Positions 1-9,769 of a stretch of 26,644 nucleotides of DNA are shown here, in pieces. This DNA comes from JAFGPF01 sp964409485 (GTDB lineage: Bacteria; Chloroflexota; Dehalococcoidia; Dehalococcoidales; RBG-16-60-22), in assembly GCA_964409485.1 (NCBI GenBank), contig CAYPDM010000018.1, forward strand, positions 1-26,644, in the 5' to 3' direction. Position 1 is the stretch's first letter, and each line of letters begins with the position of its first letter. The notes beneath the pieces were generated by a model. That model did not search any database and was not told the DNA's origin. It saw nothing but the letters and a program-made list of their open reading frames with translations. A program made the position numbers and the translations under genes.

Positions 1-1260
1 AGGCTGGGTCCCGGGTGCGATTATCGTCTTAATCGGGTACGGTTCTCCGGTAAGGATGCTATTAATACAGCGATAGTAAGCCGAAGATGTTCCCTCTATG
101 AAGGGCTGGAAACAGCTGGCTATCTCCGGGCCTACCAGCTTATCTACCCACTCCTGGGTATATCTCTCTCTAAGATGGACAGGTTTTACCATCGGCATGT
201 TACTTCCCGTGGGGACAACATTACCGCCGGGTCTGTCCAGGTTCCCGGTTATGGCTATCAAGATGCCGACGGCGCGCACGGCATTACTGGAGTCCACCGT
301 TTGATCGAAAGCGTTACCGGCAAAGATACACGCCGACTTCGCAGTCCCGTATAACCTGGCGACTTCTCTTATCTGTTCTGCGGTTAACCCCGTTATCGGC
401 TCGGCCCACTCCGGGTTATACTGCTGAACATGGGGCACGAGCTTATCGAAGCCATAGCACCATTTCTCCACGAATTCCTTATCATAAAGCCCCTCGTTGA
501 CTATAACGTTAAGCATGGCCAGCGCCAGGGCGCCATCCGTGCCGGGCCTGACAGGCACCCACATATCCGCCTTGGCCGCATCCGGCTGCATCTGGGGTTT
601 AATCACGATAAGCCTGGCCCCCCTCTCCCTGGCGTCCAGGATTCTTTTCAGTGTGCCCATAGGGGTACCGGAATAGACAGGATTCGCCCCCCATATTACG
701 ATAAGGTCAGCATGATCATAATCCGCGCCGGCCAAACCGAGCATTGGGGCTCCCGTAGTATATGCGAAGCCGAAAGCCCGCTGCATGGCACAGATACCAC
801 TGTGACCATAGTTCGGGCTTCCGTGCACCATCAGGAACCGATATAAATATTCACTGTAACTCCGGCGCTGGGGCGAAAGAATGGCGAGAGACTCCGGCCC
901 GTATTTCTCTTTTTGTTCGGTGAGTTTGCCTGTGATAATATCAAGTGCTTCGTCCCAGGTAATCCTCTCGAATTTACCTTCGCCTTTCTCCCCGACGCGC
1001 TTCAACGGGTATCTAAGGCGTTGCGGCGAATAAACCCACTGGGGGGATGCAAAGGCCTTGGCGCACAATTTACCCTTGTTGAGGGGAGATTCCTTCATGC
1101 CTTCAACCCTTACTAATTTACCGTCTTTCACATAACAGTTAATCCCACAGCCCGTCCAGGGGCCGCATAACGAACAGAAGGTAGGAATCATCCGTTCCCC
1201 TGACTCCTTCGCGCTCGCTAATTTCGCCGCTTCTACCAAATCACCGCCTTTTCTAGTCAC
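1..1260 (-). CDS. Molybdopterin oxidoreductase, catalytic subunit (DMSO reductase superfamily), partial
   Basis: Only the N-terminal 420 codons are in the window; the gene leaves the left edge. The start is GTG at 1260, preceded by a GGAG about 8 bases upstream. A 4Fe-4S cysteine set lies near residues 29-67, spaced C-X2-C-X5-C-X27-C, followed by the typical VKDGKLVRVEG and GKLCAK segments. A GSPN...C motif near residues 147-157 supplies a cysteine at the place where polysulfide/thiosulfate reductases ligate Mo. WGANP and RPGTDGALALAM are typical cofactor-binding segments. I see no twin-arginine signal, so a cytoplasmic enzyme is more likely than a periplasmic reductase; acetylene hydratase-like or transhydroxylase-like members are possible. 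Superfamily membership is certain from motifs, but the substrate is unknown. No partner FeS or membrane subunit is visible because upstream is the divergent lipoprotein gene; partners could lie beyond the left edge. Confidence 0.93.
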   Translation of the reverse strand, partial: MTRKGGDLVEAAKLASAKESGERMIPTFCSLCGPWTGCGINCYVKDGKLVRVEGMKESPLNKGKLCAKAFASPQWVYSPQRLRYPLKRVGEKGEGKFERITWDEALDIITGKLTEQKEKYGPESLAILSPQRRSYSEYLYRFLMVHGSPNYGHSGICAMQRAFGFAYTTGAPMLGLAGADYDHADLIVIWGANPVYSGTPMGTLKRILDARERGARLIVIKPQMQPDAAKADMWVPVRPGTDGALALAMLNVIVNEGLYDKEFVEKWCYGFDKLVPHVQQYNPEWAEPITGLTAEQIREVARLYGTAKSACIFAGNAFDQTVDSSNAVRAVGILIAITGNLDRPGGNVVPTGSNMPMVKPVHLRERYTQEWVDKLVGPEIASCFQPFIEGTSSAYYRCINSILTGEPYPIKTIIAPGTQP

Positions 1261-1471
1261 TTTTAGTCTCCATTTAATAATATTATGAACGCGTGGTCGT
1301 TATATATCCAGGTTAGACTTCCGGGGCTTGAAGCATTATACCACCTTATGCCAGGCGCAGGTAATATAAACATATCTCATGTTTTTGATAAGATAATTGT
1401 GATACCGGTAGATTTTAGCATCATTCGCACACAGAGACCAGAGGGTTTTATCATGATGCGGTTTTCACTTT

Positions 1472-1508
1472 CTTTAGGAAAACTTAATACACTTTAGGAA
1501 AATTTAAT
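1472..1508. repeat. Tandem 17-bp direct repeat, 20-bp period
   Basis: CTTTAGGAAAACTTAAT at 1472-1488 recurs with one mismatch (C to T) at 1492-1508. The 20-bp period is close to two helical turns, so a protein could bind both copies on the same DNA face. The second copy runs into the candidate -35 box at 1508, as expected of an operator. No regulator gene is visible nearby. Confidence 0.55.
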
Positions 1509-1520
1509 TGAATTTCAATT
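1506..1520. promoter_or_regulatory. 15-bp palindrome overlapping the candidate -35
   Basis: AATTGAA-T-TTCAATT is a perfect inverted repeat around a single central base. It overlaps the end of the second direct repeat and the candidate -35 element. Its position suits an operator, but an AT-rich palindrome of this size can arise by chance. Confidence 0.35.
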
Positions 1521-1537
1521 GAATCTGTACGTAAAAT
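1508..1537 (+). promoter_or_regulatory. Candidate sigma-70 promoter for lipoprotein gene
   Basis: TTGAAT (1508-1513) and TAAAAT (1532-1537) are separated by 18 bases, matching the consensus at 4/6 and 5/6 positions. Transcription would begin near 1544. No other promoter-like pair is closer to the gene. Confidence 0.4.
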
Positions 1538-1628
1538 AGATAAGCTTGGGGGAAACACCTTTCCTGTTGCATCCGCAACGGCAACATTGATTTACAGGAG
1601 CCTTGATACGAAAAAACGCTGCAATCCT

Positions 1629-2516
1629 TTGACGACTAAAAAATCCCCGACATTTGTAAAGCTATGCCCGTTACTTATAGCGATAACAATTACAATCATC
1701 GCCGGCATCGGATGCAGTGATAATTCCGCTGAATCTCCCGGAACAGCAGAAGAAGCGACAGCTCCGGTCAACGAAACCCCACCCGCACTAACGGCAGAAG
1801 AAATCATCAACAGGCATACGGCGGCCCAGGAAGCCGTAACGACCTGGCGCTCACACATCACAATGACCATGGACATTGCGGTTTCAACCATGAAAAGCGA
1901 CCTATTAGCCATGTCGCTGGACACAACAGGCGCTGTAGACCTGCCGGCAAAAAAAATGGAAATGGATTCCGGAATCTCTATCGGTTTGCGGGGTAAGAAT
2001 ACCAGCTATAAGTCCAAAATTAAACTGGTTGACAACGTATTATACACTTCCGATAAAGAAACTCAAGACAATGGTTCCCAATGGAAAACAAAGACGCTCT
2101 CCGGAGGGGAAATGGACGCCGTCTGGGGAAAACAGCTGGATATGCTCTCTGCGAGTAGATACCTCGATATTTTCACGACATTGGATTCAAATGCTCCGCA
2201 ATTAGTGCAGAAAGACGGCATCACCTGTTACCTGATAGAGATGACACCCGACCCGGAGGTATTCAACGAACGTTTACTGGAGCTGATAAGCCAGGGCGGC
2301 AGTTCTACCGAAATGCTACCTTTCGATACTATGGATATATTTAATAATGCCGGGGTCAGCTTCTGGATTGACGCGGACACCTATTATTCGATCGCGTATG
2401 AAATGACCGCCGATCTTACGCTTGAAGATAACGGCAGCACACTAAAGGGAAATTTAGAAAATATCGGTCGTTTTTATGATTTCGATGCCGATTTTTCTAT
2501 TGAAGCACCGGATTAA
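1629..2516 (+). CDS. Secreted lipoprotein, LolA/LppX-like (DUF6612-type)
   Basis: A lipoprotein signal peptide is followed by an Ala/Pro/Glu-rich linker and a beta-rich domain. I chose the TTG at 1629 because it gives a compact signal peptide: a Lys-containing n-region, a hydrophobic core and cysteine 29 in an AGIGC context. The frame is also open from a TTG at 1587, and neither start has a convincing SD. The mature part has alternating strands (near 110-150 LRGKNTSYKSKIKL and VLYTSDK, later YLIEMT and a closing FYDFDADFSIEAP), the pattern of LppX/LolA-like shells that hold lipid or bind envelope components. That assignment is from fold-like pattern, not a diagnostic motif. The giant surface-protein gene follows after 70 bases with no terminator between, so the two are probably cotranscribed. 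Confidence 0.75.
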   Translation: MTTKKSPTFVKLCPLLIAITITIIAGIGCSDNSAESPGTAEEATAPVNETPPALTAEEIINRHTAAQEAVTTWRSHITMTMDIAVSTMKSDLLAMSLDTTGAVDLPAKKMEMDSGISIGLRGKNTSYKSKIKLVDNVLYTSDKETQDNGSQWKTKTLSGGEMDAVWGKQLDMLSASRYLDIFTTLDSNAPQLVQKDGITCYLIEMTPDPEVFNERLLELISQGGSSTEMLPFDTMDIFNNAGVSFWIDADTYYSIAYEMTADLTLEDNGSTLKGNLENIGRFYDFDADFSIEAPD

Positions 2517-2574
2517 GTAAAGATATGTGGAATAAAGCGCATATGCTGGCTGATGCCGGAATATTAGCAGCACT

Positions 2575-2579
2575 GGAGG
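2575..2579 (+). promoter_or_regulatory. Ribosome binding site of giant protein
   Basis: GGAGG lies 7 bases before the ATG at 2587 and fixes that start, which also opens directly into a signal peptide. Confidence 0.8.
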
Positions 2580-2586
2580 CGATATT

Positions 2587-5500
2587 ATGTCCGTCAAGAT
2601 AACCGCTATTTCGATATTTCTGGCCATTCTAATGACGTTTATGGGATTCGTGCCGAAGATGGCACAGGCCCGTAACGCCGATGTCACCGATTTGCCGATG
2701 ACAGAGGAGATGGCAGACTCTCTGGCAATCATGGAGGAGAACCTGCTGGTCGCAGGCATGAACACCATGTCGTTAATGACCGGAATATTCAATCCGGGCC
2801 TGGATATAGTCATGGACGACCTGTCCGACAGGCAGAGCGCCATAGCGCTGGATGCCACGTTAAACGCCTTATCAACGGTAAGCTATTCCGGCGAACCGGG
2901 AAGCAGCGGCTTCGATATCGACGCGCTGATTGCCGCAACCCCGGACCCGACCGACACCGACGGCGACGGTATGCCGGATACGGTGGAGGCTATCCTGGGA
3001 ACGAGCCCGGAGAACACCGACACGGACTTCGATGAACTGGATGATTATTACGAGGTAAAAAATGACCTCGACCCACTCAACCCCGATTCCAACAACGACG
3101 GCCTGGCGGACTACCTGGAAATAACCAGCGATAATATTACCTACGCAGGAAGAGACCTGGACGGGGACGGCACGCCGAATGTCTGGGACGCCGATAACGA
3201 TAATGACGGCGTTCCCGATTCCATGGATATCTCGCCGTTCTCCAAGTCTACCGTTAATGATAATTTTAATTTCAGCATAACCAGCAACGGCAATCATGTT
3301 TACATGGACTTCCAGATAAGGCCGGGAGACATCGACCACCTTAGACTGCCGATGCAAATGTGGGACTGGCCCGAAGATGATAAAGCGTTGATGCAGGACC
3401 TCGACGACTCCGAGGAGGACGTCCAGATTACACCCATGCTGCAGCTATCAATGACCTATCTTCCTCCCCAGGAAGAACTCGAGGAGTACGGCATCGTCAT
3501 CGCCGAACATAAAATAGCCCTGAAAGCCTCCAATGGCAAATACGTATCCGCCGACCTGGCTGCCCAGCCCGGTGAACTCGCCCCGGCAGCGGGCGAAATA
3601 CAGCGCAAGGAGAAATTCGACTACATCGACCTGGGCAGCGGTGAGATAGCTCTTAAAGCGTGGAACGGATATTACGCCGCCGCGGACCTCGCCGCGTATC
3701 CCAACGAGGTTGTCGTCGTTTCCGATGCCATCGGCTCCAAAGAATCATTCCGTGTGGAGCACCAGCCCGACGGCACGGTAGCCCTTAAGGCGTCCAACGG
3801 GAAATACGTGGGAGCCGACCTTGTCGCTTATCCCAACCAGCTTTCCGTCACCGCCGATACGGTCGGGCCCAAGGAGAAATTCGAGATAGTCGAGCTGGGC
3901 GGCAAGGTATACGTGCCGCTGACGCCGGCCGATGATTACGGGACCAACTCTGCCCTGGATTCCAGTAAATGGGCACTAAAGGACTGGAACGGGGACTACG
4001 TATCGGCGGACCTGGGCGGCCACCCGGACGAAATAACCTCTACCGCCTCCCATATTGGCTATAAGGAAAAGTTCGATATCATCGAACTGGGCAACAATAT
4101 AGTAGCCTTGAGGTCATGGAACGGAAATTACGTTTCCGCCGACCTCGCCGCCTATCCCGGCGAACTGCGGGCGGTAGCCAACAGCATTAAATCCAAGGAA
4201 AGATACGAACTGATAGACCAGGGGGACGGGCAGATAGCCCTGCTGGCCTGGAACGGATGCTACGTATCTTCCGACCTCGCCGAATATCCCGATAAACTCA
4301 TGGCTATTGCCGACCATATAGGATACAAGGAAATATTCGATTTAACGGAACTGGAAGGCGAGGCCTCCTCGGTCCCTTCATCGCCGCAGGACTATGCGAA
4401 TATCGTCATGTTCCAGGGGCGCATGTTCTTTCCTTCCCCCGAATATTACACCCTCGCCGACAACAACAATATTGAGGCGAGTCTCGTCTGGATAGTACGC
4501 GGCAGTACCGACGATATTTACCTGTCCCCCAGGAATACGCAGTCGACGCCGCGCCTGGGCAAGAGTAACGACGGCGGGGACACGGCTATTGCCGATATAG
4601 ACAAAAACGGCGTACCCGACCTCCTTCTGATGGGCATCGACGACCCGGAAGGCGAGAATAAGTTCAAGTACATGATTGGCTGGAACCTGGACAGCGCGGC
4701 CCGTCCCAGCGGGTGGAGCGGCATCGTCACGGTACGCGGCATCGGCAGCTGCACCGCCGGCGGCGGCGCGGCTATCGGATATATCAACAACAACACGGAA
4801 CCCGACCTTATATTGATGGGAGTCGACGACCCCTCCGACCAGAACCATTTCCGCTATCGGGTCGGCTGGGACCTCAAGACCAACGGAAAAGCCAGTAGCT
4901 GGAGCGATGTTATCGAGGTCGGCGGCAGCGTCGGCGTATATTCTTCCGGCGGCGGGGCCGATATCGCCGATATCAACGGCAACGGCACGCCGGACCTGCT
5001 CTTCATGTGCATCGACGACCCTGCCGACCAGAACGAGTTCCGCTACCGTATCGGCTGGGACTTGAACGCCGACGGCACCGCCGCTAGCTGGAGCGACATC
5101 GCTCACGTGAACGGGGTCGGGAGTCTTAACGCCGGCGGCGGCGCCGCAATTGCGGATATAGACAATAACGGCTCGCTCGACATGGTGCTCATGGGCATAG
5201 ACGACCCGAAGGGTAATAACGAGTTCCGCTACCGGGTGGGCTGGGACCTTGATTCTTCCGGCACTACCGACAGCTGGAGCGCGAGAGTGCCTGTTACGGG
5301 CATCGGCAACAGCACGGACGGAGGCGGCGCCTCTATCTACGATTTCGACGGCAACGGCACGCCGGAGCTGCTTTTCATGGGCGTGGACGACCCCGATAAT
5401 CACAACGAGTTCCGCTATATAATCGGCCGGGACGCCTGCCACGATATCGCCCTGAAAGCCTACAACAACAAATACGTATCGGCGAATCTCGGCGATTATC

Positions 5501-8500
5501 CGGACAAGCTGGCCGTTACCGCCACCGAGATAGATACCAAGGAAGCGTTCGCTTTTATCGATTTAGGCGAAGACAGGGCGGCGCTAAGGGCATATAACGG
5601 GAAATACGTATCGGCCGCCCTCGGCGACAGCGTCGAGCTGAAGTGTGTGGCCGATGAAATCCTCTCCAAGGAAGTCTTTGAAATCATTAATCTGGGCGGC
5701 AACAAGATAGCCCTGAAAGCCTGGAATGACAATTATGTCTCCGCCGACCTGTACGCTTATCAGGACATACTGGTTGCCACACAGGACAATATTCTGGAAA
5801 AAGAGGAATTTTATATTATCAATACCAACTTCCCCTCCGTCCGGGACTGGAGCGGCATCATATACTCGTTCAGTCTGGGGAATAACAGCGCCGGAGGCGG
5901 GACGGCCATTGCGGATATCAACGGCAACGGGGAACAGGACCTGCTGTTCATGTCCATCGATGATGATGATGATAATAACGAGCTCCGGTACTTCATAGGG
6001 TGGGACGTAAGCATGTCCGGCAGCGTGGAAAAATGGAGCGACTACGGACAGCTTACCGGGACCGGCGACCTTACGGAGGGCGGCGGGGCCGAAATAGCGG
6101 ATATCGACGGCAACGGCATCCCCGATTTACTCTTGATGGCAGTGGATGCCCCCGATGGCGCCAACGAGTTCCGCTACCGCATCGGCTGGAACCTGAATAA
6201 CGAAGGAGAGGCCAGCAGCTGGAGCGGCACGATTGAGCCGCATAAGAGCGTCGGCAGCCTTAATGCCGGTGGCGGCGCGGCCATAGCCGATATCAACGGC
6301 AACGGGCAACTCGACCTCGTACTGATGGGAATCGACGACCCCGACGGTCCCAACGAGTTCCGCTATATAATCGGCTGGGACCTGGGCACCGATGGAAAGA
6401 CCAGCAACTGGAGCGATACAATTCACGTTACCGGAATAGGAAACAGTACCGCCGGCGGCGGCGCGGCTATCGGCGATATAAACGACAACGGCAAACTCGA
6501 CCTTGTCTTTACGGGCGTGGACGACCCCGACGGGGCCAACGAGTTCCGCACCCGCATCGGCTGGGACCTCGATAGTAACGGGATTGCCTCCAGGTGGAGC
6601 GTACCTTTAAAGAATGTCAACATCGGCAGCCGGCATGCCGGCGGCGGCGCGGCCATAGCCGATATCGATAATAACGGGAAGCAGGAACTCGTCCTCATGG
6701 CCATAGATGCCCCCAACGGCACCAACCAGTTCCGCTATAAAGTAGTCCAGAATATCGATGAAGACACCGATGAATGCTGGGTAACCCTGGCCAAGTACTA
6801 CGAAGACTTCCAGATTACCGGCTTCTCGGTCGAAGAAAACTACGGCTCCGATGTCCAGCTGTACTACAGCAGCGATGTCGTCCAGACGGCCAGCGCCTAC
6901 GTAGTTCTCCGCTACGAATTCCTCAACAGTCAGAACGGCCTTTCGCAGCAGTTGGGCAAGCTGGCCGAAAACAACGTGAGTGTCAGCCATCTGGGGGGGT
7001 CTTACTCACACCAGGACGAGGCCGTTAAGGCCATCGCCACCGAGCTGACACAGAACGCCCTGGCTGCCCTCCCCGAAGGGAACCTGCCGATACTTTTCGC
7101 CCTTGAGGACACCTACGCCGACAGCTCCATGGACGTTTTCGCCTCCGACTCATCATACGAACTGGGCAACAGTTACGATATCGACCTGTCCACCGCGGAG
7201 GAGTCCACCATAAAAACACTAAAGATGAGCTGGTACGATACCTCCAGCGATTTACTCCTCGATTTCGACGATATAGTCGACGAGGTTGAAAGCTGGGGCG
7301 GGAGCGAGGAAGAGGATGAAGATACTCTGAAATACCTCATGGTCTGCCAGGAGGGTGAAATCAAGCTGACCAAGGTCGGCGGTATAGAGACCATCACAGA
7401 ACTGCCGGAGAAGAACGAGACCCTGCAGGACATCAGAACTCTTAGCAGCGGTTTAAGGGGCCTCGTATTAGTTCCCGCCGTGGCCTACGGTTTCGGCTTT
7501 TTTATGATGGCGTGGAATACCAAGGGGGTATCCCTGAAAGCGGCCGGCAAAGCGGCTTCCAACATGTATAAACTGGTAAGAGGTATTAAAGTTGCTCCCG
7601 AGGGCATAAAACAACTGGAAAGCGTTATGGGTAAAAGCCTTGGCAAGGGGCAAATAAGCAAATTCAGCAAACTGTGCCGGGCGGCCAAGGTCCTGGGGAT
7701 TATCGGTTTCCTGGCCGGCGTCGGGATATCCTTCTACGCTTTCTACCAGATTGCCAGTCAGCACGGATGGTCCAGTTTCGGCATCGCATTAGGTGCGCTT
7801 TACGGCGGGCTCATGCTGTTTTACCTGGTCGCCACCGTCCTGATTGCCATGATACCGATAGTGGGGACGGTGATATCGGCGCTTATTATCGTATCCGACC
7901 TGCTGACCGCCATATTTACCGGCTCGGGATGGTCTGAAAAAGCGATAGAGGCAATTGTCGACCTCGTGGTCGACTACAGAGAGCTAAGCGAGGTAGACCT
8001 GGAAATCCTGGAAACCTCAATTGACCAGAAAGACTATGACGATAACGGACTGGACGTGGGCGACAGAATTGAGTACAGCAGTATCGTCGTCGAAAGGGTC
8101 AACCGGACCAGCGAAGGGTCGTGGGACGACGTCGTGGACAGCAAAATCACCCCCCACGTGCGTTTCGGGGATTCCGGCGACTACGACACGGGTTATTACC
8201 GGAATACTATATCATCCTCGGAGCACTACAACCGCAGTCGCACGGTAACGCATGAAATCGGCGCCTGGCTGGAACCCAATACGGCTAAAATCAACCTTAA
8301 AGTGCCGGTCAAGTTCTGGGCCGACTACCGGGTATATTACGAACAGTGCGCCGATTATTGGCTCTGGGAGACCTGCGAGAGGAAATCCTCCAGCGGCACC
8401 CAGACCATAAACCTGGACCCGCTGTATTTCGATATCATGCCGGGCGACCTCGCTTCATTCCTCAACTGGAGCGCCATCAGGCCGGTATACCCGGACGGCG

Positions 8501-9668
8501 ACACCCTGGATACTACCGAAGAGACCGACCTCGGCTCCAACGGCAGTTCATGGGATACCGATACCGACGGCCTTTCCGACAGCTACGAGGTATATTTCAG
8601 CAAGACCAGCCCCGTGAGCGCCGACAGCGATAGTGACGGAATCAACGACGGACTGGAAATGCACCTGGGAACATCACCGAACAACAGCGACAGCGACGGC
8701 GACAGCTTGGACGACGGCACGGAATATGCCGGCTGGCCGGTATCATTTACCCACGGCGACACGTTCACCATGACGGCGTGGTCGAGTCCGCTGCTGGCTA
8801 ATAACGACGGCGACGAGTTCAGTGATGACAGCGAATATGCCAGGGCGCTTAACCCGCGGTCTTCGGATTCCGACGGCGACGGCATGATGGACAGCTACGA
8901 AGTGTTCGTATTATCAAATCCCCTGGTCTACAACAGCATCCCCACAGCCGTAGATGACGAGTATGCCGTCTACGAGGACAACGAGTTATCCGTGGAAGCC
9001 CCCGGGGTGCTGGAAAACGATAGCGGCTACGGGACCATGACCGCCGTCCTTATCGCGGACACGGCAAACGGGACTCTTACGCTCGATAGCGACGGTTCGT
9101 TTGTCTACCTGCCGGGTGCAGACTTCAACGGCTCCGATAATTTCACCTACCACGCCAGTATCAATTCCATGGAAAGCGGAGACGCGCTGGTCACCATCAC
9201 CGTTAATCCGGTTAACGACGCGCCGAGCTTCACCGGCAGCTGCAACCAGACTATTCAGGAGGACGATATCCCGCAGGTATATATGTGGGCAACCATGATT
9301 TCCGCCGGAGCAGCCGATGAGAGCGCGCAAGAGCTGGACTTTATCGTTACCAACGATAATAACGAGCTTTTTACCGCACAGCCCGCAATTTCCGCCAACG
9401 GCACGCTTACCTATACGCCCGCGCCGGATGCCAGCGGCTCCGCCAACGTGACGGTACAATTACACGACAACGGCGGTATCGAGAACGACGGCCAGGATAC
9501 AAGCCCGGAGCAGTACTTCACCATCACGGTCGAACCCGTTAACGACCCGCCGGTGGCTACGGATAATGACGCCGCAACCGACGAGGATACCCCCGTTACC
9601 ATTGACGTCCTCGGTAACGATAGCGATGTGGATAATGATACCCTTACGGTCGACGCGGTAACCCAGGG
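2587..9668 (+). CDS. Giant secreted mosaic protein: TSP3, fascin-like trefoil, FG-GAP, cadherin-like domains (part before assembly gap)
   Basis: A signal peptide (residues 1-28, AQA cleavage) precedes about 2,330 residues in this part. Domains in order: TSP3-type calcium-binding repeats (about 118-222, many DxDxDG loops); a beta segment with an IRPGDIDHL...DWP core (222-305); six fascin-like repeats with an IALKAxNGxYVSADL core (310-585); five FG-GAP/VCBS-like repeats (661-950); three more fascin-like repeats (954-1079); five more FG-GAP repeats (1103-1396); an unassigned region; a hydrophobic module (1625-1780); an unassigned beta-rich region; more TSP3 repeats (1988-2118); and cadherin-like tandem domains (2120 to the gap) with VDDEYAV and NPVNDAP signatures. 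The role is probably an extracellular adhesin, matrix or S-layer-associated protein; that is inference. The apparent TAG at 9772 is a gap artefact, and the same gene continues at 9770-10963. Confidence 0.9.
3514..4341 (+). repeat. Six fascin-like repeats (two predicted beta-trefoils)
   Basis: Units of about 44 residues begin near 3514, 3646, 3778, 3970, 4102 and 4234. Each has an ALKAxNGxYVSADL core and ends KEKFxxIxLG. The only long linker, about 20 residues, sits between units 3 and 4, which divides the array into two groups of three, the number needed for one beta-trefoil each. Fascin-like trefoils commonly bind actin or carbohydrate; a glycan-binding role outside the cell is inferred. Confidence 0.75.
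4573..6777 (+). repeat. Ten FG-GAP/VCBS-like repeats in two groups of five
   Basis: Units of about 62 residues share GGGAAIADIDGNGxxDLLLMGIDDP, then NEFRYRIGWDL and a WS near the end. The DxDxNG loop is the usual calcium site of FG-GAP propeller blades. Units 1-5 span about 4573-5440 and units 6-10 about 5893-6777, separated by three fascin-like repeats. The family forms beta-propellers; whether this is one or two propellers cannot be told from sequence. Confidence 0.75.
5446..5822 (+). repeat. Third fascin-like triplet, nested in an FG-GAP unit
   Basis: Three units begin near 5446, 5578 and 5707 with cores ALKAYNNKYVSANL, ALRAYNGKYVSAAL and ALKAWNDNYVSADL. The triplet starts just after the YIIGRD of FG-GAP unit 5. 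After it ends, the missing tail of that unit (DWSGIIYSFSLGNN) appears. It is therefore an insertion inside one repeat, not a linker between repeats. Confidence 0.65.
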
Positions 9669-9768
9669 NNNNNNNNNNNNNNNNNNNNNNNNNNNNNNNN
9701 NNNNNNNNNNNNNNNNNNNNNNNNNNNNNNNNNNNNNNNNNNNNNNNNNNNNNNNNNNNNNNNNNNNN
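9669..9768. other. Assembly gap (100 N) flanked by identical 51-bp ends
   Basis: Exactly 100 N, the usual placeholder for a gap of unknown size. The 51 bases before it (9618-9668) are identical to the 51 bases after it (9769-9819), right up to the N on both sides. Read literally, 100 N shifts the frame and creates a false TAG at 9772. Merging the two identical ends keeps codon phase, because both copies begin at a third codon position. The gap hides either nothing or a collapsed cadherin-like tandem repeat. Confidence 0.95.
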
Positions 9769-9769
9769 C

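Larger units (their letters stand above)
1261..1628. other. Divergent intergenic control region
   Basis: This AT-rich stretch separates the minus-strand oxidoreductase from the plus-strand lipoprotein gene. It holds a tandem 17-bp repeat, a 15-bp palindrome and one plausible promoter, listed separately. I see no RNA gene and no convincing coding sequence in it. Confidence 0.6.

Noticed and set aside
98..1497. Plus-strand open frames at 98-304, 430-846, 913-1116 and 1285-1497
   Set aside because: The first three lie antisense to the molybdopterin gene, which has diagnostic motifs. The fourth lies in the AT-rich intergenic region without an SD or recognisable product.
3514..6777. CRISPR-like or IS-like repeated DNA
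   Set aside because: The periodicity is in-frame protein repeats with diverged DNA, not short identical repeats with spacers, and there is no transposase.
2872..9459. Many long open frames on the minus strand and in other plus frames opposite the giant gene, the longest at 4378-5442
   Set aside because: They mirror the repetitive GC-biased codons of the real gene, have no SD, and their products are low-complexity reversals of its repeats.
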